In this document: one piece after another, positions 1-10,033 of the stretch
How positions within the stretch are numbered: position 1 is the stretch's first letter
Layout of the letters: every line of letters begins with the position of its first letter
Assembly: GCF_035762065.1 (NCBI RefSeq)
Contig: NZ_DASTPW010000028.1
Span: 13,820-77,819, forward strand
Source: Methylibium sp035762065
GTDB lineage: Bacteria; Pseudomonadota; Gammaproteobacteria; Burkholderiales; Burkholderiaceae_C
Direction: 5' to 3'
DNA: 64,000 nt
Made by a program: the position numbers and the translations under genes
The notes under the pieces: generated by a model
Database searches by the model: none
The model's input: only the letters and a program-made list of their open reading frames with translations
What the model was told of the DNA's origin: nothing

Positions 1-18
1 CTGCGGTGTCGATCGCTC

Positions 19-360
19 TGGTGCCTCGAGCCGGGTTCGAACCGGCACGGACGGTGAAGTCCTGCGGATTTTCCTGCCTCTACGGCTTTCGCCGCCATGC
101 GCCACTGCGCGTACCGCAGGGCGCATGTTCGGGGTCTGGAGCGCGCCTTCACCGTGGAAGCGCCGCATCGACGCTCCGGTAGGTGCCCGCCGTCCGCTCT
201 CTACACCTTCCGCCGGGACGGGGCGGCTTGGCTCGGCGTTGCCTCGCGCGCAGTGCTCGCAGGGGGTTCGCCGACTTTGACGGGTGTCATCCCGCGCGTT
301 TCCGCGCGAGCGCTCAAATCAGTTCAAGTCCGCTGCGTCTGCCTATTTCGCCATCGAGGC
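19..360 (-). tRNA. tRNA-Leu(UAA), interrupted by a group I intron
   Basis: The gene is in two exons on the minus strand. Exon 1 (360 down to 326) holds the 5' acceptor strand GCCTCGA, the D arm and the 5' half of the anticodon arm, ending GCGGACTT. Exon 2 (72 down to 19) starts AAAATCCGC and holds a 17-nt variable arm, a T arm with GTTCGAA, the 3' acceptor strand TCGAGGC and an encoded CCA. The two acceptor strands are perfectly complementary. Joining the exons restores a GCGGA/TCCGC anticodon stem and a CTTAAAA loop, giving anticodon UAA. The long variable arm and the GGCGAAATAGGCAGACGC D-arm sequence are leucine features. It lies behind tRNA-Gly and tRNA-Cys but after a terminator hairpin, so it may have its own promoter. 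A tRNA scanner without intron support would miss it. Confidence 0.93.
73..325 (-). ncRNA. Group I self-splicing intron (IC3-like) in the tRNA-Leu(UAA) anticodon loop
   Basis: The 253-nt insert lies between U34 and A35 of the anticodon. The 5' exon ends in U and the intron ends in G, as group I splicing requires. An internal GAG about 10 nt into the intron can pair with the exon CUU, giving the terminal G-U wobble of P1. Blocks that match my memory of the Azoarcus tRNA-Ile intron are present: GTCAAAGTCGGCGAA (plus 267-281), GGCAACGCCGAGCCAAGC (226-243), GAAGGTGTAGAGA (198-210) and GGTGAAGGC (145-153). GAAA-capped hairpins resemble P2 (CGCGCG-GAAA-CGCGCG) and P9 (GGC-GAAA-GCC). There is no room for a homing endonuclease gene and none is seen. 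The similarity is from reading, not from a covariance-model search. Confidence 0.9.
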
Positions 361-411
361 CCAGGGCCCGAAGTGTCGCGCACCGCAAGGACCACCTCGT
401 GAAGCAGGCGC

Positions 412-443
412 GAAAAAGAAAACGCCCCGTGCGAACGGGGCGT
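412..443 (-). terminator. Intrinsic terminator after tRNA-Cys
   Basis: A 9-bp perfect stem (422-430 with 435-443, ACGCCCCGT/ACGGGGCGT, loop GCGA) is followed on the minus strand by a T-rich run, TTTTCTTTTT (422-413). It lies directly downstream of tRNA-Gly and tRNA-Cys and would separate them from tRNA-Leu(UAA). Confidence 0.8.
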
Positions 444-453
444 ACGAGAAGTC

Positions 454-527
454 TGGAGGCGCGGGCCAGAGTCGAACTGGCCTGGACGGATTTGCAATCC
501 GCTGCATAACCGCTTTGCTACCGCGCC
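454..527 (-). tRNA. tRNA-Cys(GCA)
   Basis: A 74-nt cloverleaf reads on the minus strand. Acceptor strands GGCGCGG (527-521) and CCGCGCC (464-458) pair perfectly. The anticodon loop TTGCAAA gives GCA, the T loop is TTCGACT and CCA is encoded at 456-454. It is the second gene of a tRNA-Gly, tRNA-Cys, tRNA-Leu run that is common in Betaproteobacteria. Confidence 0.96.
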
Positions 528-535
528 GAAGACGA

Positions 536-561
536 GAAAGGGAAGCCGCTGCTTCCCTTTC
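536..561. other. Perfect hairpin between tRNA-Gly and tRNA-Cys
   Basis: An 11-bp inverted repeat (GAAAGGGAAGC / GCTTCCCTTTC) with a CGCT loop sits in the 45-nt spacer between the two tRNA genes. On the minus strand the descending arm ends CCCTTTC without a long T run, so it is a weak terminator at best. A processing structure in the tRNA precursor is equally possible. Confidence 0.6.
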
Positions 562-572
562 GATGTCAAAAC

Positions 573-648
573 TGGAGCGGGAAACGAGGCTCGAACTCGC
601 GACCTCAACCTTGGCAAGGTTGCGCTCTACCAACTGAGCTATTCCCGC
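573..648 (-). tRNA. tRNA-Gly(GCC)
   Basis: A 76-nt cloverleaf on the minus strand: acceptor 5' strand GCGGGAA, D arm AGCTCAGTTGGTAGAGC, anticodon loop TTGCCAA giving GCC, T loop TTCGAGC, and encoded CCA at 575-573. It is the first gene of the tRNA cluster. The 85 nt between it and the lon stop codon hold nothing I recognise. Confidence 0.97.
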
Positions 649-733
649 ATCGCTCGCTTCAAGGACATGCCTTGATGCGAGGCGCGCAGTGTAGCGGATT
701 CTTCGAGCCCGCCGCACTGCACGAGGCTTGCAT

Positions 734-3154
<2,421 letters not shown>

Positions 3155-3272
3155 GGTGGTCTCACTTTCTCGAAAGCGTCAGGTGACGCCCGAGTCTTGG
3201 ATTGCAAGGACGGTGGCGGTCGCTGAACGCGAACGCCCGGTCATGAAAGTCTGGATCGAGCCACCCGACGGA

Positions 3273-4544
3273 TCAGGCGCTCGCCTTCTGTTCCCGGTAC
3301 ACGAGCAGGGGCTTGCCCTGGTCGTCGATCGTGTGTTCGTCGAGTACCACCTTCTGCACGCCTTCGAGGGTGGGCAGCTCGAACATGGTGTCCATCAGCG
3401 ACTGCTCCATGATGGAGCGCAGGCCGCGCGCGCCGGTCTTGCGCGCCAGCGCCTTCTTCGCGATCGCGGTCAACGCCGAGTTGCGGATCTCGAGATCGAC
3501 GCCGTCCATCGAAAACAGCTTCTGGTACTGCTTGACCAGCGCGTTCTTCGGCTCGGTGAGGATCTGCACCAGGGCATCCTCGGTCAGTTCGCCGAGCGTC
3601 GCGACCACCGGCAGGCGGCCGACCAGTTCCGGGATCAGGCCGAACTTGATCAGGTCTTCGGGCTCCGCGTCGCGGAACACCTCGCTCACCTTGCGCTCGC
3701 TTTTCGACTTGACCGAGGCCGAAAAGCCGATGCCCGACTTTTCCGAGCGGTTCTGGATTACCTTCTCCAGCCCGTCGAAGGCGCCACCGCATATGAACAG
3801 GATGTTCGTCGTGTCGATCTGCAGGAAGTCCTGGTTCGGATGCTTGCGTCCGCCCTGCGGTGGAACGCTCGCCATCGTGCCTTCGACGAGCTTGAGCAAC
3901 GCCTGCTGCACGCCCTCGCCCGACACGTCGCGGGTGATCGATGGGTTGTCGGCCTTGCGCGAGATCTTGTCGATCTCGTCGATGTAGACGATGCCGCGCT
4001 GCGCACGATCGACGTCGTAATTGCAGTTCTGCAGCAGCTTCTGGATGATGTTTTCGACGTCCTCGCCGACGTAACCGGCTTCAGTGAGCGTCGTCGCGTC
4101 AGCGATCACGAAGGGGACGTTCAGCAGTCGCGCAAGCGTCTGCGCGAGCAGCGTCTTGCCGGAACCGGTGGGTCCGATCAGCAGGATGTTGCTCTTGGCG
4201 AGCTCGATCTCGTCCTTCTTGCCCGCGCCCTGCATGTGCTTCAGGCGCTTGTAGTGGTTGTAGACGGCGACCGCGAGCGTGCGCTTTGCGGCTTCCTGGC
4301 CGATCACGTACTGGTCGAGGCTTGCCTTGATCTCGCCGGGCGCGGGCAGGTCACTCTTCGGGGCCTTGGTCTCGTGGCCTTCGGCGGGCACTTCGTCGCG
4401 GATGATGTCGTTGCAGAGCTCGATGCACTCGTCGCAAATGAACACCGAAGGCCCCGCGATCAGCTTCTTTACTTCGTGCTGACTCTTCCCGCAGAAAGAG
4501 CAATACAGCACCTTTTCGCTGGAGGAGCCTTTTTTCTCTGCCAT
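3273..4544 (-). CDS. clpX: ATP-dependent unfoldase subunit ClpX
   Basis: A 423-residue AAA+ unfoldase that recognises substrates and feeds them to ClpP. The N-terminal zinc-binding domain has the C4 pattern C15-X2-C18 and C37-X2-C40. The ATPase core shows Walker A GPTGSGKT, Walker B VYIDEID, the pore loop GYVGEDV and a sensor-2 region GARGLRSIMEQ. Length is standard. The ClpP-contacting IGF-type loop reads here as KSGIGFSASV. The gene starts at ATG 4544, 123 nt after clpP, with an intrinsic-terminator-like hairpin in the gap, so its level relative to clpP may be set by read-through or a second promoter. I see no strong Shine-Dalgarno sequence. Confidence 0.98.
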   Translation of the reverse strand: MAEKKGSSSEKVLYCSFCGKSQHEVKKLIAGPSVFICDECIELCNDIIRDEVPAEGHETKAPKSDLPAPGEIKASLDQYVIGQEAAKRTLAVAVYNHYKRLKHMQGAGKKDEIELAKSNILLIGPTGSGKTLLAQTLARLLNVPFVIADATTLTEAGYVGEDVENIIQKLLQNCNYDVDRAQRGIVYIDEIDKISRKADNPSITRDVSGEGVQQALLKLVEGTMASVPPQGGRKHPNQDFLQIDTTNILFICGGAFDGLEKVIQNRSEKSGIGFSASVKSKSERKVSEVFRDAEPEDLIKFGLIPELVGRLPVVATLGELTEDALVQILTEPKNALVKQYQKLFSMDGVDLEIRNSALTAIAKKALARKTGARGLRSIMEQSLMDTMFELPTLEGVQKVVLDEHTIDDQGKPLLVYREQKASA

Positions 4545-4580
4545 GGGTGATGCCGGTGGGGGAGGTCGCGGCCCATCATA

Positions 4581-4624
4581 AGTGAAAAGAAAACGGGGCC
4601 TTTCATAGGAAAAAAGCCCCGTTT
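4581..4624 (-). terminator. Terminator or attenuator between clpP and clpX
   Basis: A 9-bp stem (AAACGGGGC at 4591-4599 with GCCCCGTTT at 4616-4624) and a 16-nt loop are followed on the minus strand by TCTTTTCACTT. It has the form of a rho-independent terminator for clpP transcripts but lies inside the clpP-clpX unit, so partial read-through is likely. Confidence 0.7.
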
Positions 4625-4667
4625 ACCGCCGCTTTACCGGCCCTGCTCCGGGCCACAACGCCTTGCG

Positions 4668-5276
4668 CTAAGCGCGCTTGTCGATCACCTTGTCGATCAG
4701 CCCGTAGTCCTTGGCTTCCGTGGCCGACATGAAGAAGTCGCGCTCCATGTCGGCGGTGATCTTCTCGTAGCTCTGGCCGGTGCGCTCGGCGTAGATGCGG
4801 TTGAGCTGCTCGCGCGTCTTGATGATCTCGCGTGCCTGGATCTCGATGTCGGTGGCCTGGCCCTGCGCGCCCCCCGAAGGCTGGTGGATCATCACGCGCG
4901 CGTTCGGCAGCGCGAAACGCTTGCCCTTGGCGCCGGCGGTCAACAGGAACGAACCCATGCTTGCAGCCATGCCCATGCACAGCGTGGAGACGTCCGGCTT
5001 GATGAACTGCATCGTGTCGTAGATGGACAGCCCCGCACTGACCGAGCCGCCCGGCGAATTGATGTACAGCGAGATGTCCTTGTCGGGGTTCTCGCTTTCC
5101 AGGAACAACAGCTGCGCGACGATCAGGTTCGCCGTCTGGTCGTTGACCGGGCCGACGAGGAACACGACGCGCTCGCGCAGCATGCGGCTGTAGATGTCGT
5201 ACGAGCGCTCGCCGCGCCCGGACTGTTCGATGACGATGGGCACCATGCCCAAGGCTTGAGTGTCGAGCGCGCTCAT
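4668..5276 (-). CDS. clpP: ATP-dependent Clp protease proteolytic subunit
   Basis: A 202-residue serine peptidase that forms the tetradecameric barrel working with ClpX. The catalytic triad is readable: S106 in MGMAASMGSF, H131 in ARVMIHQPSGG and D180 in ADMERDFFM. The glycine-rich YINSPGGSV oxyanion region is intact. Length and motifs are typical of a housekeeping ClpP. It starts at ATG 5276, 88 nt downstream of tig, and precedes clpX with a terminator-like hairpin between them. Confidence 0.98.
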   Translation of the reverse strand: MSALDTQALGMVPIVIEQSGRGERSYDIYSRMLRERVVFLVGPVNDQTANLIVAQLLFLESENPDKDISLYINSPGGSVSAGLSIYDTMQFIKPDVSTLCMGMAASMGSFLLTAGAKGKRFALPNARVMIHQPSGGAQGQATDIEIQAREIIKTREQLNRIYAERTGQSYEKITADMERDFFMSATEAKDYGLIDKVIDKRA

Positions 5277-5364
5277 GAAGGACCTCGCTTGAAGTGGATT
5301 GCTGCTGTTGCGTCGAAGGCAGATGCGGGGCGAAGCCTGTTCCTCAAGCCCACGCCTTCCCGCA

Positions 5365-6669
5365 TCAGACCATCAATTCATCGAAGGGCACGGTTTTGTC
5401 GACGACCTTCGCCTTGCCCAGCACGAAGTCGGCGACGTTGTTCTCGATCACGACGGCCTCCACTTCGGCCAGCCGCTGCCGGTCGCCGAAGTACCAGCGC
5501 TTGACCTCCTCCGGCTTCTCGTAGCTCTGCGCCATCTCATCGATGTGCGAAGTGATCTGCTCCGGCTTCGCCTGCAACTGGTTGGCACGCACGAGTTCCG
5601 CGACGACGAGCCCGAGCCGCACGCGCCGCTCGGCCTGCTCGGCGAACAGTTCGGCCGGGATCGGTGCCTTGTCGGCATCTTTGACGCCGCGCTTCTTCAA
5701 GTCGGCGCGTGCGTTCTCGATCATGCGCTCGACCTCCCCGGCGACCAGCGCCCGCGGCACATCGAGTTCCGCCGTTTTCACCAACGCATCCATCACCGCC
5801 GCCTTGTTGCGCGCAGCGACGCGGAATTTCACTTCGCGCTCCAGGTTCTTCTTGATGTCGGCGCGCAGGCCTTCGACCGTCGCGTCCTGGATGCCGAGCG
5901 ACTTCGCGAACGCTTCGTTGACCTCCGGCAGGTGCTGCACCTCAACCTTCTTCAGCGTCACGAGGAAGTCCGCTTCCTTGCCGGCGACGTCCTTGCCCTG
6001 GTAGTCCTCGGGAAACTGCAAGGGGAAGGTCTTCGATTCGCCCGCCTTCATGCCGCGCACCGCCTTTTCAAAAGCTTCGAGCATCCGGCCTTCGCCCAGG
6101 ATGAACTGGAAGCCTTCGGCCTTCCCGCCGTCGAAGGGCACGCCGTCGATCTTGCCTTCGAAGTCGATCGTGACCCGGTCCTCGTCGGCTGCCGCTTCGA
6201 CGGCCGGACGCTGGGCGAAGGTCCGGCGCTGCTTGCGCAGGATGTCGAGCGTCTTGTCGATCGCGGCCTCCGTGACTTCGCTCGCGGTGCGCTCGACCTC
6301 GGCGCTCGCGAGGTCGCCGAGCTTCACCTCGGGGTAGACCTCGAAGGTGGCGTCGAAGGCCATCTCGCCTTCGGGCGCGCCGTCCTTCTCGCTGATGCGC
6401 GGCGCGCCGGCGACGCGCAGCTTCGCTTCGTTGGCCGCCTGGCTGAAGGCCTCGCCGACCTTGTCGTTCATCACTTCGTACTGCACCGAATAGCCGTAGC
6501 GCTGCGAGACCACGCTCATCGGCACCTTGCCGGGCCGGAACCCGTCGGCCTTCACCGTCTTCGCAAGCCGCTTGAGCCGCGACTCGACCTCGTTCTTGAT
6601 CGTGTCGGCCGAAAGCCGGAGGGTGATGCGGCGCTCGAGCTTCTCGAGCGTTTCGACGGTGACGGCCAT
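5365..6669 (-). CDS. tig: Trigger factor, ribosome-bound chaperone and peptidyl-prolyl isomerase
   Basis: 434 residues, the usual length. The start is set at ATG 6669 (MAVTVETLEKLERRITL), preceded by a purine-rich AAGAGAG. A longer in-frame reading would run back into tRNA-Leu(UAG) and is not real. The N-terminal ribosome-binding domain carries a signature-like GFRPGKVPMSVV (E. coli GFRKGKVP) about 45 residues in. A central FKBP-type domain (about 155-240, with DRVTIDFEGKIDGVPFDGG) and a helical C-terminal cradle follow. It binds nascent chains at the exit tunnel. The tRNA-Leu gene ends only 36 nt upstream, so the two may share a transcript. Confidence 0.97.
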   Translation of the reverse strand: MAVTVETLEKLERRITLRLSADTIKNEVESRLKRLAKTVKADGFRPGKVPMSVVSQRYGYSVQYEVMNDKVGEAFSQAANEAKLRVAGAPRISEKDGAPEGEMAFDATFEVYPEVKLGDLASAEVERTASEVTEAAIDKTLDILRKQRRTFAQRPAVEAAADEDRVTIDFEGKIDGVPFDGGKAEGFQFILGEGRMLEAFEKAVRGMKAGESKTFPLQFPEDYQGKDVAGKEADFLVTLKKVEVQHLPEVNEAFAKSLGIQDATVEGLRADIKKNLEREVKFRVAARNKAAVMDALVKTAELDVPRALVAGEVERMIENARADLKKRGVKDADKAPIPAELFAEQAERRVRLGLVVAELVRANQLQAKPEQITSHIDEMAQSYEKPEEVKRWYFGDRQRLAEVEAVVIENNVADFVLGKAKVVDKTVPFDELMV

Positions 6670-6705
6670 GGCTTGCTCTCTTGCTGGGTTGCTTCGATGT
6701 GCGGC

Positions 6706-6792
6706 TGGTGCGCGGGGCGGGACTCGAACCCGCACACCCTTGCGGGCGTCAGGACCTAAACCTGGTGCGTCTACCAATTTCGCCACCCGCGC
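6706..6792 (-). tRNA. tRNA-Leu(UAG)
   Basis: An 87-nt class II tRNA. Acceptor strands GCGCGGG (6792-6786) and CCCGCGC (6716-6710) pair. The anticodon stem-loop CCAGG-TTTAGGT-CCTGA gives UAG. The long variable arm CGCCCGCAAGGGTGTG, T loop TTCGAGT and encoded CCA (6708-6706) are present. It lies between the RND pump terminator and tig. It has no intron, unlike tRNA-Leu(UAA) in the same window. Confidence 0.97.
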
Positions 6793-6801
6793 CAGAAACG
6801 A

Positions 6802-6823
6802 CGAAGGGGCCGCAGCCCCTTCG
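6802..6823 (-). terminator. Hairpin terminator after the RND efflux operon
   Basis: A 9-bp GC-rich stem (CGAAGGGGC 6802-6810 with GCCCCTTCG 6815-6823) has a CGCA loop, followed on the minus strand by TCGTTTCTGG. The T run is weak. It falls between the RND permease stop and tRNA-Leu(UAG), where a terminator is expected. Confidence 0.6.
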
Positions 6824-6849
6824 GTCCGGTTCCCGACAGGCGCGCGATT

Positions 6850-9800
6850 CTAGCGACCCGGCTCCTCGGTCCGGGCTTCGCGCTCGACCCGGAACCAGGC
6901 CGCGTACATCGCCGGCAAGGCAAGCAGGGTCAAGGCCGTCGCGACGATCAAGCCACCCATGATCGCCACCGCCATGGGCCCCCAGAACACGCTGCGCGAC
7001 AGCGGGATCATCGCCAGCACCGCTGCCGCGGCGGTCAGCACGATCGGCCGGAAGCGGCGCACCGCCGCCTCGACGATCGCATCCCAGGCCGCGACGCCCT
7101 TCGCGCGGTCCTGCTCGATCTGGTCGATCAGGATCACCGAGTTGCGCATGATCATCCCGATCAGCGCGATCACCCCGAGCAGCGCGACGAAGCCGAAGGG
7201 CCGCCCGAGCAGGATCAGCGCGCCGGCGACGCCGGCGATGCCGAGCGGGCCGGTCAGGAACACCAGCATCGCGCGGCTGAAGCTGTGCAGCTGCAGCATC
7301 AACAGCGTGAACATGATGAAAAGCATCAGCGGCGCGCCGGCGGCGATCGAGCCCTGTCCCTTGCTGCTCTCCTCGACCGCGCCGGCGACTTCGATCCGAT
7401 AGCCGGCCGGCATGCGCTTCTCCAGCTCGCGCAGCGCGGGCAGCAGTTCGGCGGTGACGGTCGCGCCCTGCACGCCCTCGACCACGTCGCCCTGTACCGT
7501 GACCGCGTAGTCGCGGTTCTCGCGCCACAGCACGCCCGGCTCCCAGCCGAAGCCGATCTGCGCGACCTGCGTCAGCGGCACCGAGCGGCCGTTGCTCGTC
7601 GGCACGTAGCCGTTGGCGATGTCGGTGATCGCGTTGCGTTCGTCGAGCGGCTGGCGCAGCACGATGTCGATCAGCCGGTCGCCTTCGCGGTACTGGCCGA
7701 TCGTGGTGCCCGAGAGGATGGTGCGCGAGGCCTGCGCGATCGACTGGCTGCTCACGCCGAGCGCGCGCGCCTTGTCCTGGTCGACGTCAAGCCGCAGCGC
7801 CTTGATCGATTCGTTCCAGTTGTCGTTGACACCGCGCATCTTCGGATTCGCGCGCAGGATGGCCTTGGCCTCGTCGGCCCACTGCCGCACCGCCTTCACC
7901 TCGGCGCCGACGACGCGGAACTGCACCGGGTACGGCACCGGCGGCCCGTTGGGCAGCAGCTTCACGCGGCCGCGCGCCTCGGGGAAAGCCTCGGCAAGCA
8001 TCGCCGGCAGCTGCTGGCGCAGCGCTTCGCGCGTCTTCAGATCTTTCGGCAGCACGATCGACTGCATCACGTTCGTCTGAGGAAAGATCTGGTCGAGCGG
8101 CAGATAGAAGCGCGGCGTGCCGCTGCCGACCCAGGTGGTGACGCTGGCGACGCCCGGCTCCTTCATCAGCCGCGCTTCGAAGCGCTTGGCGAGCGCCTCG
8201 GTCGACTCGAACGCGCTGCCTTCGGGCAGCCACAGATCGACCAGGATCTCCGGCCGGCTCGAATCGGGGAAGAACTGCTGCTGCACGCGGCCCATGCCGG
8301 CGATGCCGAGCGCGAAGATCGCGAGCGTCGCGCCGATCGTGATCCAGCGATGCGCGACGCACCAGCCGACCAGCCCGCGAAAGCGCACGTAGAACGGCGT
8401 GTCGAACAGCTCGTGCGGCCCGCCGCCCCCTTGCCCCACCTGCGCATGCGGCTTCACCTTCAGCAGCAAGGTGCCGAGGTAGGGCACGAAGTAGACCGAC
8501 ACCAGCCACGAGATCAGCAGCGCCGCAGTCGTCACCGCGAAGATCGCGAAGGTGTACTCGCCGACGGTCGACTGCGCCAGGCCGATCGGCAGGAAGCCCG
8601 CCGCGGTGATCAGCGTGCCGGTGAGCATCGGCATCGCGGTCAGCTCGTAGGCGAAGGTGGCGGCGCGCGCCTTGTCGTAGCCCTCTTCGAGCTTCCTCAC
8701 CATCATCTCGACCGCGATGATCGCGTCGTCGACCAGCAGGCCCAGCGCGATGATCAGCGCGCCGAGCGAGATCTTGTGCAGGCCGACGCCCCAGTAGTAC
8801 ATCGTCACGAAGGTGATCGCGAGCACCAGCGGGATCGTGATCGCGACCACCAGGCCAGGCCGCACATCGAGCACGAAGCCCAGCCGACTGCCGGGCTGGC
8901 GGTGCAGGCCCAGCGCGACGAAGCTCACGCCGAGCACGATCACCACCGCCTCGATCAGCACCCGCACGAACTCGCCGACCGAGCGCGAGACCGAACTCGG
9001 CTGGTCCTGCAGCTGCGCGAGCTCGATCCCTGCGGGCAGCTCGTCGGCCACGCGCGCCACCGCGACGCGCAGGTCGTCGCCGAGCTTGAGGATGTCGCCG
9101 CCCTTGGCCATTGAAATGCCGAGCGCGATCACCGGCTTGCCCTGGTGACGCACCTTCACCGACGGCGGATCGACGTAGGCGCGGCGGATCTCCGCGAGGT
9201 CGCCCAGCCGCAGGCTCGAGGCCGCGCCGGTCTGCGCGTTCACCGCACGGATCGGGAAGTTCTTCAGCGCCTCGACCGAATTGAACTGCCCGGCGATGCG
9301 CACCTGCACCGTCTGGCCCGCGGCGGTCAAGTTGCCCGCGCCCTCGACCGCGTTCTGCGCCGCGAGCTGCGCGAGCACCGCGTTGAAGTCCAGCCCCAGC
9401 TGCGCCAGCCGCTTCTGCGAAATCTCGACGAACACCTTCTCGGCCTGCACCCCGAACAGCTCCACCTTCGCGACGCTCGGCACGCGCAGCAGGCGCGCAC
9501 GCAGCTCGTCCGCCTGCTGGCGCAGTTCCTCGTCGCTGAAGCCGTCGGCACTGAGCGCGTAGATCGAGCCGTAGACGTCGCCGAACTCGTCGTTGAAGAA
9601 GGGGCCCTGCACGCCGCCGGGCAGCGTCCCCCGGATGTCGCCGATCTTCTTGCGCGCGAGGTACCAGACGTTGGCCACCTCCTTCGGCGGCGAGCTGTCC
9701 TTCAGCTGGAAGATCGTCAGCGATTCGCCCGGCTTGGTGTAGCTGCGGATCTTGTCGGCATAGGGCACCTCCTGCAGCGTGCGCTCGATCTTGTCGGTCA

Positions 9801-10026
9801 CCTGCTCGGCCATCTGCTCGGCCGTCGCGCCGGGCCAGAAGGCCTGCACGACCATCGCGCGGAAGGTGAACGGCGGGTCTTCGTCCTGACCGAGCTGGAA
9901 GTAGGCGGCGACGCCCAGCACCAGCAGCACGAGCATGAGGTAGCGCGTCAGCGGCGCATGCTCGAGCGCCCAGCGTGAGACGTTGAAGCGGCCGCCGGGC
10001 GGCGGCGTGCCGGTGGTGTCGTTCAT
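6850..10026 (-). CDS. RND-family multidrug efflux permease (AcrB/TriC-like)
   Basis: 1058 residues, the typical length of an inner-membrane RND antiporter that exports drugs or biocides using the proton gradient. An N-terminal transmembrane helix (LTRYLMLVLLVLGVAAYFQL) is followed by a large periplasmic loop, a TM bundle with the proton-relay motif GLLVDDAIIAVEMMVRK carrying paired aspartates, a second periplasmic loop, and final TM segments around GLIVATALTLLALPAMYAAW. The opening DEDPPFTFRAMVVQAFWPGATAEQ resembles TriC/MexK-type pumps; the substrate cannot be read from sequence. It sits 7 nt downstream of the adaptor gene. No outer-membrane factor is in the cluster, so it probably shares one encoded elsewhere. 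Confidence 0.95.
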   Translation of the reverse strand: MNDTTGTPPPGGRFNVSRWALEHAPLTRYLMLVLLVLGVAAYFQLGQDEDPPFTFRAMVVQAFWPGATAEQMAEQVTDKIERTLQEVPYADKIRSYTKPGESLTIFQLKDSSPPKEVANVWYLARKKIGDIRGTLPGGVQGPFFNDEFGDVYGSIYALSADGFSDEELRQQADELRARLLRVPSVAKVELFGVQAEKVFVEISQKRLAQLGLDFNAVLAQLAAQNAVEGAGNLTAAGQTVQVRIAGQFNSVEALKNFPIRAVNAQTGAASSLRLGDLAEIRRAYVDPPSVKVRHQGKPVIALGISMAKGGDILKLGDDLRVAVARVADELPAGIELAQLQDQPSSVSRSVGEFVRVLIEAVVIVLGVSFVALGLHRQPGSRLGFVLDVRPGLVVAITIPLVLAITFVTMYYWGVGLHKISLGALIIALGLLVDDAIIAVEMMVRKLEEGYDKARAATFAYELTAMPMLTGTLITAAGFLPIGLAQSTVGEYTFAIFAVTTAALLISWLVSVYFVPYLGTLLLKVKPHAQVGQGGGGPHELFDTPFYVRFRGLVGWCVAHRWITIGATLAIFALGIAGMGRVQQQFFPDSSRPEILVDLWLPEGSAFESTEALAKRFEARLMKEPGVASVTTWVGSGTPRFYLPLDQIFPQTNVMQSIVLPKDLKTREALRQQLPAMLAEAFPEARGRVKLLPNGPPVPYPVQFRVVGAEVKAVRQWADEAKAILRANPKMRGVNDNWNESIKALRLDVDQDKARALGVSSQSIAQASRTILSGTTIGQYREGDRLIDIVLRQPLDERNAITDIANGYVPTSNGRSVPLTQVAQIGFGWEPGVLWRENRDYAVTVQGDVVEGVQGATVTAELLPALRELEKRMPAGYRIEVAGAVEESSKGQGSIAAGAPLMLFIMFTLLMLQLHSFSRAMLVFLTGPLGIAGVAGALILLGRPFGFVALLGVIALIGMIMRNSVILIDQIEQDRAKGVAAWDAIVEAAVRRFRPIVLTAAAAVLAMIPLSRSVFWGPMAVAIMGGLIVATALTLLALPAMYAAWFRVEREARTEEPGR

Positions 10027-10033
10027 GCCGGAC

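Noticed and set aside
19..72. Isolated tRNA 3' half, as left at the attachment site of an integrated element
   Set aside because: The matching 5' half with a complementary acceptor lies at 326-360, and the insert is a 253-nt group I intron with no integrase or phage gene.
97..509. Open reading frames of about 100 codons across the tRNA region
   Set aside because: They overlap the tRNA exons, intron and terminator, have no recognisable domain and arise from high GC content.
536..561. Inverted repeat between tRNA genes as an IS or MITE end
   Set aside because: It is a single short hairpin with no second copy and no target-site duplication.
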